Shown piece after piece: positions 41,306 through 49,680 of a DNA stretch of 64,000 bases. Position 1 is the first letter of the stretch. Every line of letters starts with the position of its first letter. The translations under genes were made by a program, and so were the position numbers. The notes beneath the pieces are model-generated. The model was given only the letters and a program-made list of their open reading frames with translations, was not told the DNA's origin and did not search any database. The DNA is from AC-37 sp036389835. GTDB taxonomy: Bacteria; Actinomycetota; Thermoleophilia; Solirubrobacterales; Thermoleophilaceae. Where the stretch lies: NCBI GenBank assembly GCA_036389835.1, contig DASVWC010000053.1, forward strand, positions 1 through 64,000. The letters are read 5' to 3'.

Positions 41306-41836
41306 ATGAGGAGCAGCGTCAGGACTTCGTGCCTAGCGATCGGGCTGGCGGTGGCGTTCGCCGCCGTTCCCGCCTCGGCGGGCGCCGCCGGGGTCGGCGA
41401 CTACTCGTGCGACCTGAGCCTGTCGGTGAGCACCCCGATGGACAACGGCAGCTCGGGGTCGTTCTCGGCGTCCGGCCCCGGCGAGTGCTGGCTCGCGAAC
41501 CCGACCGTCCGCGTCCCGACGCAGTTCAGCGCGAGCGGCACCTACCGCGCGCAGCGCTGCAGCCTGATCTCGATCGCGCAGCCGAGCTACCTGACGCTCA
41601 CCGGCACGCTGACGTTCACGCCGTCGGGCGGCAGCTCGCTGTCCACGAGCGTAACGATCAAGACCGCCGACGTGGCGACCTCGAACTCGGGCGCCGGCAC
41701 GATCACGCTCGGCAGCGGGCAGCAGGGGCCGATCACGGTCGACTACGACAGCGGGGCGCTCGGCTTCGTCGCCCGCTGCGGCGGCGGCGACTTCCAGCCG
41801 GAGTACGACGGCACGTTCGTGAGGGCGGGAGCGTGA
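41306..41836 (+). CDS. Secreted beta-rich protein of unknown function, copy 2
   Basis: 176 residues from ATG 41306 with a G-rich Shine-Dalgarno (AAGGGGGG). Signal peptide CLAIGLAVAFAAVPASAGA, then a Ser/Thr-rich mature part with four cysteines. It is homologous along its length to the 12693 protein; a stretch of about 50 bp (41579-41630 against 12961-13012) is nearly identical at the DNA level. Lying directly after the Tc operon, it may be a recent duplicate or mark the edge of the island. Function unknown. Confidence 0.75.
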   Translation: MRSSVRTSCLAIGLAVAFAAVPASAGAAGVGDYSCDLSLSVSTPMDNGSSGSFSASGPGECWLANPTVRVPTQFSASGTYRAQRCSLISIAQPSYLTLTGTLTFTPSGGSSLSTSVTIKTADVATSNSGAGTITLGSGQQGPITVDYDSGALGFVARCGGGDFQPEYDGTFVRAGA

Positions 41837-41852
41837 GGCGCCGGCGGGCGCC
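41837..41852 (+). terminator. Hairpin directly after copy 2
   Basis: GGCGCC-GGCG-GGCGCC follows the stop codon immediately. Confidence 0.5.
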
Positions 41853-41950
41853 GCGACGATTGGGGAGCGCTACCTAGCCGCCCGGATCGCGACCGTCGCG
41901 CTGCCGGTGCGCCCGCGTGAGACGCGGACGTGCCGCGCGGACGCCGCCAT

Positions 41951-41963
41951 CCCCCGATCGGGG
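41951..41963. promoter_or_regulatory. CCCCCGATCGGGG palindrome
   Basis: Palindromic core CCCCGATCGGGG upstream of the flavoenzyme gene, with the same CAT prefix as the copy before the FAAL gene (15498). Candidate operator. Confidence 0.4.
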
Positions 41964-42004
41964 CATTGACGGGTGCACGTCGGAGGTGATGGGCTTCAGG
42001 CGCA

Positions 42005-43495
42005 GTGAGCGCGGCGGCGGCCAGCGGCGGGACGTTCCCGGGAGCGAGAGTCAACCCGGACGACCCGCGCTACCCGACGCTCGTACGCGGCTTCAACCTG
42101 CGCTGGGTCGGCGCCCCGCGCTACGTCGAGCTCTGTGCCGACACCGACCAGGTCGTGCGGGCCGTGCAGCAGGCGGTCGACGGCGGCCTGCGGATCACCG
42201 TCCGCGGCGGCGGGCACTGCTACGAGGACTTCGTCTCGGGCAACGACGGCGGCGCGATCCTCGACCTCTCCGCCATGAACGCGGTCTACCTGGACGAGGC
42301 GACGGGTTGTCACGTGATCGAGGGCGGAGCCACGCTGTGGGACGCGTACGTCCAGATGTACAGGGAGTACGGCGTCACGATCCCCGGCGGCTCGTGCGCG
42401 TCGGTGGGCGCGGGCGGACACGTGTGCGGTGGCGGCTACGGGCTCCTGTCGCGCCTGCACGGGCTGACGGTCGACCACCTCTACGGCGTGGAGATCGTCT
42501 GCGTCGACGCCTCCGGGACCGCCCGTGCGACCACCGTGACGCGCGACTCCCAGGACGACGCCGACTGGCTGCTCATGTGGGCGAACCTCGGCGGCGGCGG
42601 CGGCAACTTCGGGATCGTCACGCGCTACCTCTTCCGCGACCCGCCCGCCGCCCCGAGCGAGGCGCACGTCCTGAGCCACGCCTGGAACTGGTGCGACGTC
42701 GACTACCCGGCGTTCGCCCAGCTCGTCGCCAACTACGGCGGCTTCCTCGCCGAGAACAGCGACGTCGGCAGCCCCTTCGCCGGGCTGTTCAGCCTGCTGC
42801 ACCTGACCCAGCGGGCCGGCAACTGCCCGCAGATCGTGCTGACCGCCCAGTACGTCGGCGACGAGCCGCAGCTGCTGGAGGACTTCGCGCAGGCGATCGA
42901 GGCCGGGATCCCGTCGCCGACCGGCCAGGTCGCGCCGGTCGGCTTCCACGGCGTGGCCGTGACACGCGATCCGGACATCCGCCAGCTCCCGTGGCTGTAC
43001 GCCACCCAGACCCTCAACGGCACCGGCCCGAACCAGCGCGGCAAGTACAAGTCGGCCTACATGCTCGAGCCGTTCCCCAGCGACCAGGTGGACACGATCT
43101 GGACCTACCTCACCGACGCCGCGAACCCGAACCCGTCCGCGCTGCTCCAGGTCGACTCGTACGGCTGCCAGGTGAACGCCGTCGACCCGGCGGCCACCGC
43201 GGTGCCGCAACGCTCGTCGATCATGAAGCTCCAGTACCAGACCTACTGGACCGACCCGGCGCAGGACGACGCCAACCTGAGCTGGATCCGCGACTTCTAC
43301 ACCGCCATGTACGGGCCGGACGGCCCGGTCCCGGACGGGACCATGGACGGCTGCTACGTGAACTACCCGGACGTCGACCTGGTCGACTGGCAGCACCTCT
43401 ACTACAAGGACAACTACGCCGGGCTCCAGCAGGCGAAGGCGACCTGGGACCCGGGCGACGTGTTCAACCACCGGCAGTCGATCGAGCTGCCCTGA
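42005..43495 (+). CDS. Berberine-bridge-type FAD-linked oxidoreductase
   Basis: 496 residues. FAD-binding PCMH fold with RGGGHCYEDF (His for 8-alpha-FAD linkage) and GGHVCGGGYG (Cys for the 6-S-cysteinyl link), so bicovalent flavin is expected. The C-terminal BBE motif WQHLYYKDNYAGLQQAKATW, then DPGDVFNHRQSI, is complete. Such enzymes oxidise sugars, alkaloids or polyketides with O2. No signal peptide. GTG 42005 is chosen by frame; its Shine-Dalgarno is weak. A TTCG-loop hairpin follows. Confidence 0.9.
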   Translation: MSAAAASGGTFPGARVNPDDPRYPTLVRGFNLRWVGAPRYVELCADTDQVVRAVQQAVDGGLRITVRGGGHCYEDFVSGNDGGAILDLSAMNAVYLDEATGCHVIEGGATLWDAYVQMYREYGVTIPGGSCASVGAGGHVCGGGYGLLSRLHGLTVDHLYGVEIVCVDASGTARATTVTRDSQDDADWLLMWANLGGGGGNFGIVTRYLFRDPPAAPSEAHVLSHAWNWCDVDYPAFAQLVANYGGFLAENSDVGSPFAGLFSLLHLTQRAGNCPQIVLTAQYVGDEPQLLEDFAQAIEAGIPSPTGQVAPVGFHGVAVTRDPDIRQLPWLYATQTLNGTGPNQRGKYKSAYMLEPFPSDQVDTIWTYLTDAANPNPSALLQVDSYGCQVNAVDPAATAVPQRSSIMKLQYQTYWTDPAQDDANLSWIRDFYTAMYGPDGPVPDGTMDGCYVNYPDVDLVDWQHLYYKDNYAGLQQAKATWDPGDVFNHRQSIELP

Positions 43496-43500
43496 TGGCG

Positions 43501-43537
43501 GTCCGTTCGCGGACGCGAGGGACCCCCGGCCGGGGGG
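43501..43537 (+). terminator. Double hairpin after the flavoenzyme gene
   Basis: GTCCG-TTCG-CGGAC at 43501-43514, then the palindrome CCCCCGGCCGGGGG around 43523-43536; the first has a stable UUCG tetraloop. Confidence 0.55.
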
Positions 43538-43618
43538 CGCCCTTGCGGTCCTTGATATGCCTTTCCGGACAGGTGAGATGCGCTGAACGATCAGCGTCGT
43601 TCGATCGAAGGAGACGTG

Positions 43619-44530
43619 ATGGCTGAGCTGACGGCGCCGGGCGGGACCTCGAGGGGGCTGGTCCGGCTGGGTCGCGACGCACAGGCGTCCGCAGCCGAGC
43701 TGGGGCCCCTGGCGGACCTGGTCGGCGTGTGGATCGGTACGCAGGGATGGGAGCTGATCGCGGTCCCGGAGGGAGAGCCCGGCGGGCCGGAGGGCTTCAC
43801 CTTCATCGCCCGGCCCTACGTCGAGATCGTCTCGTTCACCCCGATCGGAGCGCCGGTCCCGAACCGCGGCGGCCCGGCCGGCGAGATGTTCATCACCGGC
43901 CTGATGTACGACATGCGGATCGCCGACCTCGTCACGAACGAGCCGCTCCACCTCGAGACCGGGATGTGGTTCAACCTCGCCGACGTGCAGGGCGGCACCC
44001 CGCCGGACCAGCCGATCGCGCGCTCCGCGACGATCCCCCACGGCGACTCGATGCTCGCCCTCGGGACCTCGAGCGAGACCGCGGGACCGCCCGACATCCA
44101 GCTGCCGAGCGCCGTGCCCGACGCGGGGCCCGACGCCCCGCTCGGCTACGCGGACGCCTGGCAGGTCGAGGTCCCGTCGCCATGCGATCCGGCGGTGAAG
44201 TTCAACCCCGCGCACCCGAACCAGGTGCTGAAGGACGCGCTCGCGGGCCTGAACGTCGTGGAGACGACGACGCTGTCGGTGTCCACCGACGGCGGCGGGG
44301 GCATCCTGAACATCCCGTTCGTCGACGCGAACGCCAACGCCAGCCGGTTCTCGTGCGACTACTGGATCGAGACGATCGAGGCGACGCCGCCGCACGGCGG
44401 CGCGCCGAACCTGGTCCAGCAGCTCCAGTACTCGCAGCAGACGAACATCGAGTTCCTGCCGCAGTTCGGCAACCCCGACCAGCTGATCATGTGGCCGCAC
44501 GTGAACGTGAACACGCTGCGCAAGCAGTGA
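43619..44530 (+). CDS. Heme-binding-family beta-barrel protein (putative)
   Basis: 303 residues from ATG 43619 with AAGGAG 5 nt upstream. The opening LGPLADLVGVWIGTQGWELI, the phrases SFTPIGAPVPNRGG and LETGMWFNLADV, the ATIPHGDSMLALGT block and the end VQQLQYSQQTNIEFL with MWPHVNVNTL match a family usually annotated as heme-binding proteins (bacterial and fungal, single large barrel). Whether heme binds has to be treated as family annotation. Follows the flavoenzyme on the same strand. Confidence 0.7.
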   Translation: MAELTAPGGTSRGLVRLGRDAQASAAELGPLADLVGVWIGTQGWELIAVPEGEPGGPEGFTFIARPYVEIVSFTPIGAPVPNRGGPAGEMFITGLMYDMRIADLVTNEPLHLETGMWFNLADVQGGTPPDQPIARSATIPHGDSMLALGTSSETAGPPDIQLPSAVPDAGPDAPLGYADAWQVEVPSPCDPAVKFNPAHPNQVLKDALAGLNVVETTTLSVSTDGGGGILNIPFVDANANASRFSCDYWIETIEATPPHGGAPNLVQQLQYSQQTNIEFLPQFGNPDQLIMWPHVNVNTLRKQ

Positions 44531-44646
44531 GCTGCGGCTGAGGCCGGACCGGCGCACCGAGCCGGCCGGCCGCGCCCGCGTCACAGTCGTCCTCCGCGCG
44601 GCCTCTCAACGGGTGAACGGCACATCGACCCGAAGGAGAGGCGCAG

Positions 44647-44970
44647 GTGGATACAAGCGAACGCGCAGTGCTCGAGCTGGTCGTCTTCAAGCTGAAGGAC
44701 GGCGCGACCCGCGAGCAGCTGCTCGGGACCGTCGACGCGGTCTCGGCCTGGGCGGCCGAGCAGCCGGGCTTCGCCGGGCGCGAGCTGGCCCACGACCCGG
44801 GCGGCGACCGCTGGATCGACATCGTTCGCTGGCGGACGCTCGAGGACGCCCACGGGGCGGCCGAGCGGTCATTGAGCTCGGAGTCGTGCGCGCCGATGTT
44901 CGGCCTGATCGACACGGAGTCGACGCTGATGCTCCACGCCGAGCCGGTGATCGCGCCGGTCCACGCGTGA
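44647..44970 (+). CDS. ABM-like dimeric alpha/beta-barrel protein
   Basis: 107 residues from GTG 44647 with AAGGAG upstream. VLELVVFKLKDGATREQLLG, then EQPGFAGRELA and WIDIVRWRTLEDA are typical of the antibiotic-biosynthesis-monooxygenase/Dabb superfamily. Function unknown; coupled by GTGA overlap to the DUF6194 gene. Confidence 0.75.
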   Translation: MDTSERAVLELVVFKLKDGATREQLLGTVDAVSAWAAEQPGFAGRELAHDPGGDRWIDIVRWRTLEDAHGAAERSLSSESCAPMFGLIDTESTLMLHAEPVIAPVHA

Positions 44971-45434
44971 CCGCGCGGCGCGCGCTCGAGCCCGAGGAGA
45001 TCCTGAGCGAGCTCCTCGGGCTCGATCCGGGCCTCACGCGCGAGCGCTACTGGGGCGAGGACGCGGTGTTCTACAACCCCGGCCGGGCGGCGCCGCTCGG
45101 CGTCATCCTCGCGGCGATCAAGGACCACGACGGGCCGAACGACCGGTCGGCGGACCTCGACCGCCACGGCCTCTACCGCTTCGCATTCGGCATGGCTCCC
45201 GACTCGTACGAGCGCCGCTTCGGCCCTCAGCCGGACCGCCCGCCGAAGGGCGGCGTGATCGACCTGCCCGGCTATGACCCGACGCGCGTGGGCCTGCTGA
45301 TGCCGCACCCGGTCTACGGGTGGATGGGCTGGGTGCAGATCCTGGCGCCCACGGCGCACCAGTTCGCGCCGCTGCGCCCGCTCCTGCTCGAGTCGCTCGA
45401 GATCGCGCGCGCCAGGTGGAGGCGCCGCGCGTAG
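44967..45434 (+). CDS. DUF6194 family protein
   Basis: 155 residues from GTG 44967. EDAVFYNPGRAAPLGVILAA, then SADLDRHGLYRFAFGMAP and LMPHPVYGWMGWVQILAPT are the conserved blocks of DUF6194, a cytosolic actinobacterial family without known role. It sits between an ABM-like gene and an ECF sigma gene. Confidence 0.8.
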   Translation: MTARRALEPEEILSELLGLDPGLTRERYWGEDAVFYNPGRAAPLGVILAAIKDHDGPNDRSADLDRHGLYRFAFGMAPDSYERRFGPQPDRPPKGGVIDLPGYDPTRVGLLMPHPVYGWMGWVQILAPTAHQFAPLRPLLLESLEIARARWRRRA

Positions 45435-45443
45435 TCTGGAGGC

Positions 45444-46160
45444 ATGGCCCTACCGTCCGGCATCGACGCCCTGGTCGCCCGCGCGCAACGCGGCGACGCC
45501 GCGGCGCTCGAGGCGGTGTGCGCCCGCGCCCGGCCGCTGCTCGTGCGGCACGCGCGCCGGCTGCTCGGGCGCTCCGCGGACGTCGAGGACGCGGTGCAGG
45601 AGGTCCTGATCCTGGTCTGCGCGCGCATCGGGACCTACCGCTGGGAGGGCAGCTTCGCGGGCTGGCTCTACGCGATCGCCACGCGCAGCATCCTGCGGCG
45701 CGCGGCGCGCACGCCGCGCGAGGCAGAGCTCACCGCCGACCTCGCCGACGTCGCTCTCGTGGCGGATCACGAGCCGATGACCGAGGCCGAGTGGCGGCTG
45801 GTCGAGCAGGACGTCCACCTGGCGTGCACCGTCGGCGTGCTGACCGAGCTCGCGCCCGAGACGCGTCGGCTGTATCTGCTCGGCGAGGTCCTGGCGGTCC
45901 CCGACCGCGTGGGCGCCGAGGTGGCGCAGACGACGCCCGCCGCCTACCGCAAGCGGCTGGAGCGCGCCCGCCGCGCGGTCACCGCCGCGGTGCGCGCCCA
46001 GGCTCAGCCCGCCGAGGACGACGGCCGCGTGGCCGCCGCCGCCCGCGAGCTCGACGACCTGCTCCGCCTGGGTGAGCTGCACCGGGCGCACGCCCGCCCC
46101 GGCACGCCGGCCGGCGCGCTGCGCGCGCTCGAGCGCGTGGCGCCGACGCTGGCGGGGTGA
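45444..46160 (+). CDS. ECF-type RNA polymerase sigma factor
   Basis: 238 residues. Sigma region 2 spans about 8-80 (SADVEDAVQEVLILVCARIG, then FAGWLYAIATRSIL) and region 4 about 120-190 (LTELAPETRRLYLLGEVLAV, then YRKRLERARRAV). A C-terminal helical extension of about 45 residues replaces a neighbouring anti-sigma gene, which is absent here. ATG 45444 with GGAGG just upstream. Its targets cannot be read from the window. Confidence 0.88.
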   Translation: MALPSGIDALVARAQRGDAAALEAVCARARPLLVRHARRLLGRSADVEDAVQEVLILVCARIGTYRWEGSFAGWLYAIATRSILRRAARTPREAELTADLADVALVADHEPMTEAEWRLVEQDVHLACTVGVLTELAPETRRLYLLGEVLAVPDRVGAEVAQTTPAAYRKRLERARRAVTAAVRAQAQPAEDDGRVAAAARELDDLLRLGELHRAHARPGTPAGALRALERVAPTLAG

Positions 46161-46223
46161 CGGCTCGATGCGATCTGCTGCGTGCGGGCCTGGTCGCGGA
46201 GCCGCGTGGCTGCCGCGCGTGCC

Positions 46224-46949
46224 TCACGACGCCGCCGCCGCCGGACGGTCGCGCTCCACGATCTCGTCGAACGGACCGTCCGCGCGAACGGAGCCGCCGC
46301 CGAAGACGACGGCGCGGCGGCAGAGGGCGCGCAGCTCCGACAGGTCATGGCCCGCGGCGACCACCACGCCGCCGCCGGCCACGATCGAGCCGGCGATCGA
46401 GAGCAGCCACCCGCGGGACTCGGCGTCGAGCGCCTCGTGGACCTCGTCGAGCAGCAGCACCTCGGGCCGCGCCTGCTCGGCCACGGCCAACCCCAGCCGC
46501 GCGCTCATCCCCATCGAGTAGCTCGACGCCGGACGGTCGAACGCGTCTCCGAGCCGGGCGCGCTCGGCGACCGCCGGCACCGCGCGGCGCGCGTCCGCGC
46601 GCGTCAGCCCGGCGAGGACTCCGAGCAGGACCGCGTTCTCGCGGCCCGTCAGCGGCGGCAGCAGCCCCGCTCGCACCGCCAGCAGCGAGCCGATCCGTCC
46701 GGCGACCTCCACGCGGCCCTCGTCGGGCGCGTACACCCCGGCCAGAGCGCGAAGGAAGGTCGTCTTCCCCGCCCCGTTCGGGCCGATCAGGGCGACGCTC
46801 TCGCCGCTCGCGACCTCGACCGTCACGCCGCGCAGCCCCCACGAGTGCGTGGAGCGGCGGCGCACGCGCGCCATCGCCGCCGTCATCGGCCGCCCCTGGC
46901 GGTCGAACTCGAAGCGGATTCCGAGGTCGATGGCGCGGACGTGGGGCAC
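46224..46949 (-). CDS. ABC-2 polysaccharide exporter ATPase (Wzt type)
   Basis: 241 residues from GTG 46949, 2 nt after the permease stop. Walker A GPNGAGKTT, signature region YSMGMSARLGLAVAE (Wzt-like YSxGM form), Walker B LLLDEVHEAL, switch His in GHDLSEL. Related to Wzt/TagH (and more distantly NodI) export ATPases. No C-terminal glycan-binding domain is present. Neighbouring glycosyltransferases support polysaccharide or lipid-linked sugar export. Confidence 0.88.
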   Translation of the reverse strand: MPHVRAIDLGIRFEFDRQGRPMTAAMARVRRRSTHSWGLRGVTVEVASGESVALIGPNGAGKTTFLRALAGVYAPDEGRVEVAGRIGSLLAVRAGLLPPLTGRENAVLLGVLAGLTRADARRAVPAVAERARLGDAFDRPASSYSMGMSARLGLAVAEQARPEVLLLDEVHEALDAESRGWLLSIAGSIVAGGGVVVAAGHDLSELRALCRRAVVFGGGSVRADGPFDEIVERDRPAAAAS

Positions 46950-46951
46950 GA

Positions 46952-47719
46952 CTACGCGACCTTCGCCAGCTGCGCCTGATCGCGGCGGAAGACGGGCACG
47001 AAGATCGCCGCGACGACCGCGGCGACGGCGAGCGGCCAGAGCAGCTTCCAGGCCTCCGGCGCGCGACCGTAGAGGAGGGCGTCGCGGTAGGCCTCGAACA
47101 CGCCGGTCAGCGGGTTCAGGCGCACGAGACCCTCGCCATCGCCGGAGATCTGATCGAGGGCGACGAGGCCCGGCGCCACGAAGAACAGCGTGCGCACGAC
47201 GCTGACGACGAACGGGGTCATGTCGCGCGCCCACACCGCGAGCAGCGTCGCCGGGTACGCGACCGCCACCGCCAGTGCGAGGTTCACACCGACGACGACC
47301 GGAAGCCATAGCGTCGCCGCGGTCGGGGCGACGCCGTACGCGGCCATCATGATCGCGAGCAGAAGCAGGCTCGCCGCGAACGCCGCGGCCTCGGTGATCA
47401 CGGAGGCCAGGGGAATCAGCGTGCGCGGAAAGGCCATGTTCGTGATGATCGGCGCGCGCATCCGCACCGAGTCCATCGCGTTGAGGACCGACATCATCAG
47501 GAGCTGGAACGGCACGACCGCGCAGGCGAGGCTCAAGCCGGTCGCGCGGCCGGGCTCGTCGAGCACGGCGCTCACCAGGATCAGGTAGACGCCGACCAGC
47601 GCGAACGGGTCGACCAGCCACTTGACCAATCGCCACGGCCCGCGCCCGTAGCGGGCGCGAAGATCGGATGCGCTCAGCGTCACGAGGATCTCGGCCGCGC
47701 CCGGCAATAGCCGCATCAT
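46952..47719 (-). CDS. ABC-2 polysaccharide exporter permease (Wzm type)
   Basis: 255 residues with six predicted membrane helices. SDLRARYGRGPWRLVKWLVD is the amphipathic N-terminal segment typical of Wzm-like permeases, and LNPLTGVFEAYRDALL the C-terminal loop motif. Two tandem ATGs (47719, 47716) leave the start open by one codon. Divergent from a GT2 gene with 15 bp between, so the promoters overlap the opposing genes. Confidence 0.88.
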   Translation of the reverse strand: MMRLLPGAAEILVTLSASDLRARYGRGPWRLVKWLVDPFALVGVYLILVSAVLDEPGRATGLSLACAVVPFQLLMMSVLNAMDSVRMRAPIITNMAFPRTLIPLASVITEAAAFAASLLLLAIMMAAYGVAPTAATLWLPVVVGVNLALAVAVAYPATLLAVWARDMTPFVVSVVRTLFFVAPGLVALDQISGDGEGLVRLNPLTGVFEAYRDALLYGRAPEAWKLLWPLAVAAVVAAIFVPVFRRDQAQLAKVA

Positions 47720-47734
47720 AGGTAGCTTTCGCCG

Positions 47735-48493
47735 GTGCTCTGCGTCCCCTCCCGCGGTCCGTCGGTGCTCGCGCGTACGCGCGTCCGCCTGCTCGCGCTG
47801 CTCCAGGAGCGCGACGAGATCGACCAGCTCCCCGGCTGGCTCGCGAACGTGACGCCTCACGTCGACGGGATCGTCGCCCTCGACGACGGCTCGACGGATG
47901 GATCCGCCGAGCTGCTCGCGCGGAGGCCGGAGGTGGTGGAACTGATCCGCGTTCCCTCGAGCCGGATGCGATGGGACGAGGCCGGCAACCACCGCAGGCT
48001 CGTCGCGGCCGCGCTCCGGCACGGGGCGGATTGGCTGGTCGCACTCGACGCGGACGAGCGCGTGGAGCGCGACTTCCGCGCTCGCGCGGAGCGGGTCATC
48101 CGGCGCGGCCGGATGCTCGGCTTCGACGCGTACTCCCTGCGCCTCTGCGACCTGTGGGACTCGCCCGACCGGTTCCGAACGGATGGCATCTGGGGCGGCA
48201 AGCGAGTCGCGCGGCTGTTCCGCGCCCGTCCCGACCACGCTTTCGAGCCGCGACCGCTTCACGCCCTCAAGGCGCCCGAGCAGGGCCGCGTCCTGGGGCG
48301 ATGGCCGGCCGCGGACCTGCGGATCTACCACCTGGGGATGCTCCGCCCCGAGGACCGCGCGGCGCGGAGGAGGCGCTACGAGCGGCTCGATCCCGGCGCG
48401 CTGCACCAGCCGCGCGAGGGATACGCCTACCTCACCGACGAGACCGGCCTGCGGGTGCGCGCCGTCCACCCGGCGCGCGGATTCGTCGAGTGA
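47735..48493 (+). CDS. Glycosyltransferase family 2 protein
   Basis: 252 residues, GTG start at 47735. GT-A fold: IVALDDGSTDGSAELL, then DWLVALDADERVER carrying the metal-binding Asp pair, and a His-containing C-terminal block (IYHLGMLRPEDR). No membrane helix. It overlaps the NodB-GNAT gene by GTGA. Donor and acceptor sugars unknown. Confidence 0.85.
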   Translation: MLCVPSRGPSVLARTRVRLLALLQERDEIDQLPGWLANVTPHVDGIVALDDGSTDGSAELLARRPEVVELIRVPSSRMRWDEAGNHRRLVAAALRHGADWLVALDADERVERDFRARAERVIRRGRMLGFDAYSLRLCDLWDSPDRFRTDGIWGGKRVARLFRARPDHAFEPRPLHALKAPEQGRVLGRWPAADLRIYHLGMLRPEDRAARRRRYERLDPGALHQPREGYAYLTDETGLRVRAVHPARGFVE

Positions 48494-49680
48494 AGCGCCG
48501 CCTTGCGAGGGTCGTCGAGGCACGCATGCCGGCGCGCGTGTACCTGACGTTCGACGATGGACCGGACCCCGAGTGGACGCCGCGCGTGACGGCGGAGCTC
48601 GCGCGCGTCGGGGCGCGCGCCACGTTCTTCGTCATCGGCGAGCGCGCGCTGGAGCACCCTGAGATCGTCCGCTTCCTGCACGCGGAGGGACACGAGGTCG
48701 CCCTCCACTGCATGCGCCACGTGCGTCATACCGACACGACGCGAGGCGTGGTCGAACGCGACACGCGCGACGGGCTCGAGGTGCTCGACGGCCTCGGGAT
48801 CCGCCCGCGCCGCTGGCGGCCACCCGCCGGAGCCCTCGCTCCGTTCACCAGGGCGGTGGCTCGCCGCCACCGCCTGCGCCTGGCGGGATGGTCCGCGGAT
48901 CCGCGCGACTGGTCCGGCGAGCCCTCCGGCGTGCTGCTCGCCCGTGTCGCCGGCGAGCTGCACCCGGGCGCGGTCGTCGTCATGCACGACGGCCTCGGCC
49001 CGGGCGCGACCCGCGCCGATTGCTCGCAGACCGTCGAGTTGATCGAACCGCTCGTCGGCCAACTGCGCCAGCGTGGCTGGCACCCGGCCGCGCTCGACGA
49101 GAGGACGCTTCGCCGGCGCGCCGTCGATCGCGCGCTGCGGCCACTCGCGGCCGTCCCGCGCGCGGACGGCGGCGCCGACGTGGCGGTGGTCGCCGAGGCC
49201 GAGCTCGGCGAGGCCGAGCTCGCCGAGCTGAGCGCGCTGCTCGCGCAATCGATGACCCGGCTCGGGGCGGAGTACGCGCAACGGCCGTGGCGCCGCGTGC
49301 GACCCGAGTTCCGCGTGCTTGCCCGCGTCGACGGCTCGATCGTCGGGCAGGTCTCCGTCTTCCGGATCGGCACGCGACCGCCGCGCCGGCTCTACGGACT
49401 GGGCGACAACGCCGTGCTCCGCCCGTGGCGCGGCCGCGGCATCGCCAGGCGGCTGGTCGCGACGGCCATCGAAGAGGCCTGGAGGCGGGGGGCCGAGGTC
49501 GTCGTCGGCGACACCGTCGCCCTACGCCGTGAGGGCCAGTCGCTCGGCTTCGCCCCGGTACCGCGCTTCCGCTTCTACTACGAGCGCGACGGCTGCTGCC
49601 GCTGGCACCCCAACTGGATGGCCGCGATCCGTCATCCGGAGCCGCGCGCGCGGCTCGAGCTGGAGGAGGCCGACTTCTGA
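48490..49680 (+). CDS. NodB-type polysaccharide deacetylase fused to a GNAT acyltransferase
   Basis: 396 residues from GTG 48490. Residues about 15-205 are a NodB domain: YLTFDDGPDPEWT (catalytic Asp and first metal Asp), HCMRHVRHTD (the H-x3-H-type metal pair), RWRPPAG, and VVVMHDG. Residues about 225-396 are a GNAT domain (LYGLGDNAVLRPWRGRGIAR for acyl-CoA binding). RPEFRVLARVDGSIVGQ is reminiscent of NodA, so the fusion could de-N-acetylate a sugar and re-acylate the free amine. No signal peptide: it would act on cytosolic lipid- or nucleotide-linked sugar. Both flanking genes overlap by 4 nt. Confidence 0.85.
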   Translation: MKRRLARVVEARMPARVYLTFDDGPDPEWTPRVTAELARVGARATFFVIGERALEHPEIVRFLHAEGHEVALHCMRHVRHTDTTRGVVERDTRDGLEVLDGLGIRPRRWRPPAGALAPFTRAVARRHRLRLAGWSADPRDWSGEPSGVLLARVAGELHPGAVVVMHDGLGPGATRADCSQTVELIEPLVGQLRQRGWHPAALDERTLRRRAVDRALRPLAAVPRADGGADVAVVAEAELGEAELAELSALLAQSMTRLGAEYAQRPWRRVRPEFRVLARVDGSIVGQVSVFRIGTRPPRRLYGLGDNAVLRPWRGRGIARRLVATAIEEAWRRGAEVVVGDTVALRREGQSLGFAPVPRFRFYYERDGCCRWHPNWMAAIRHPEPRARLELEEADF

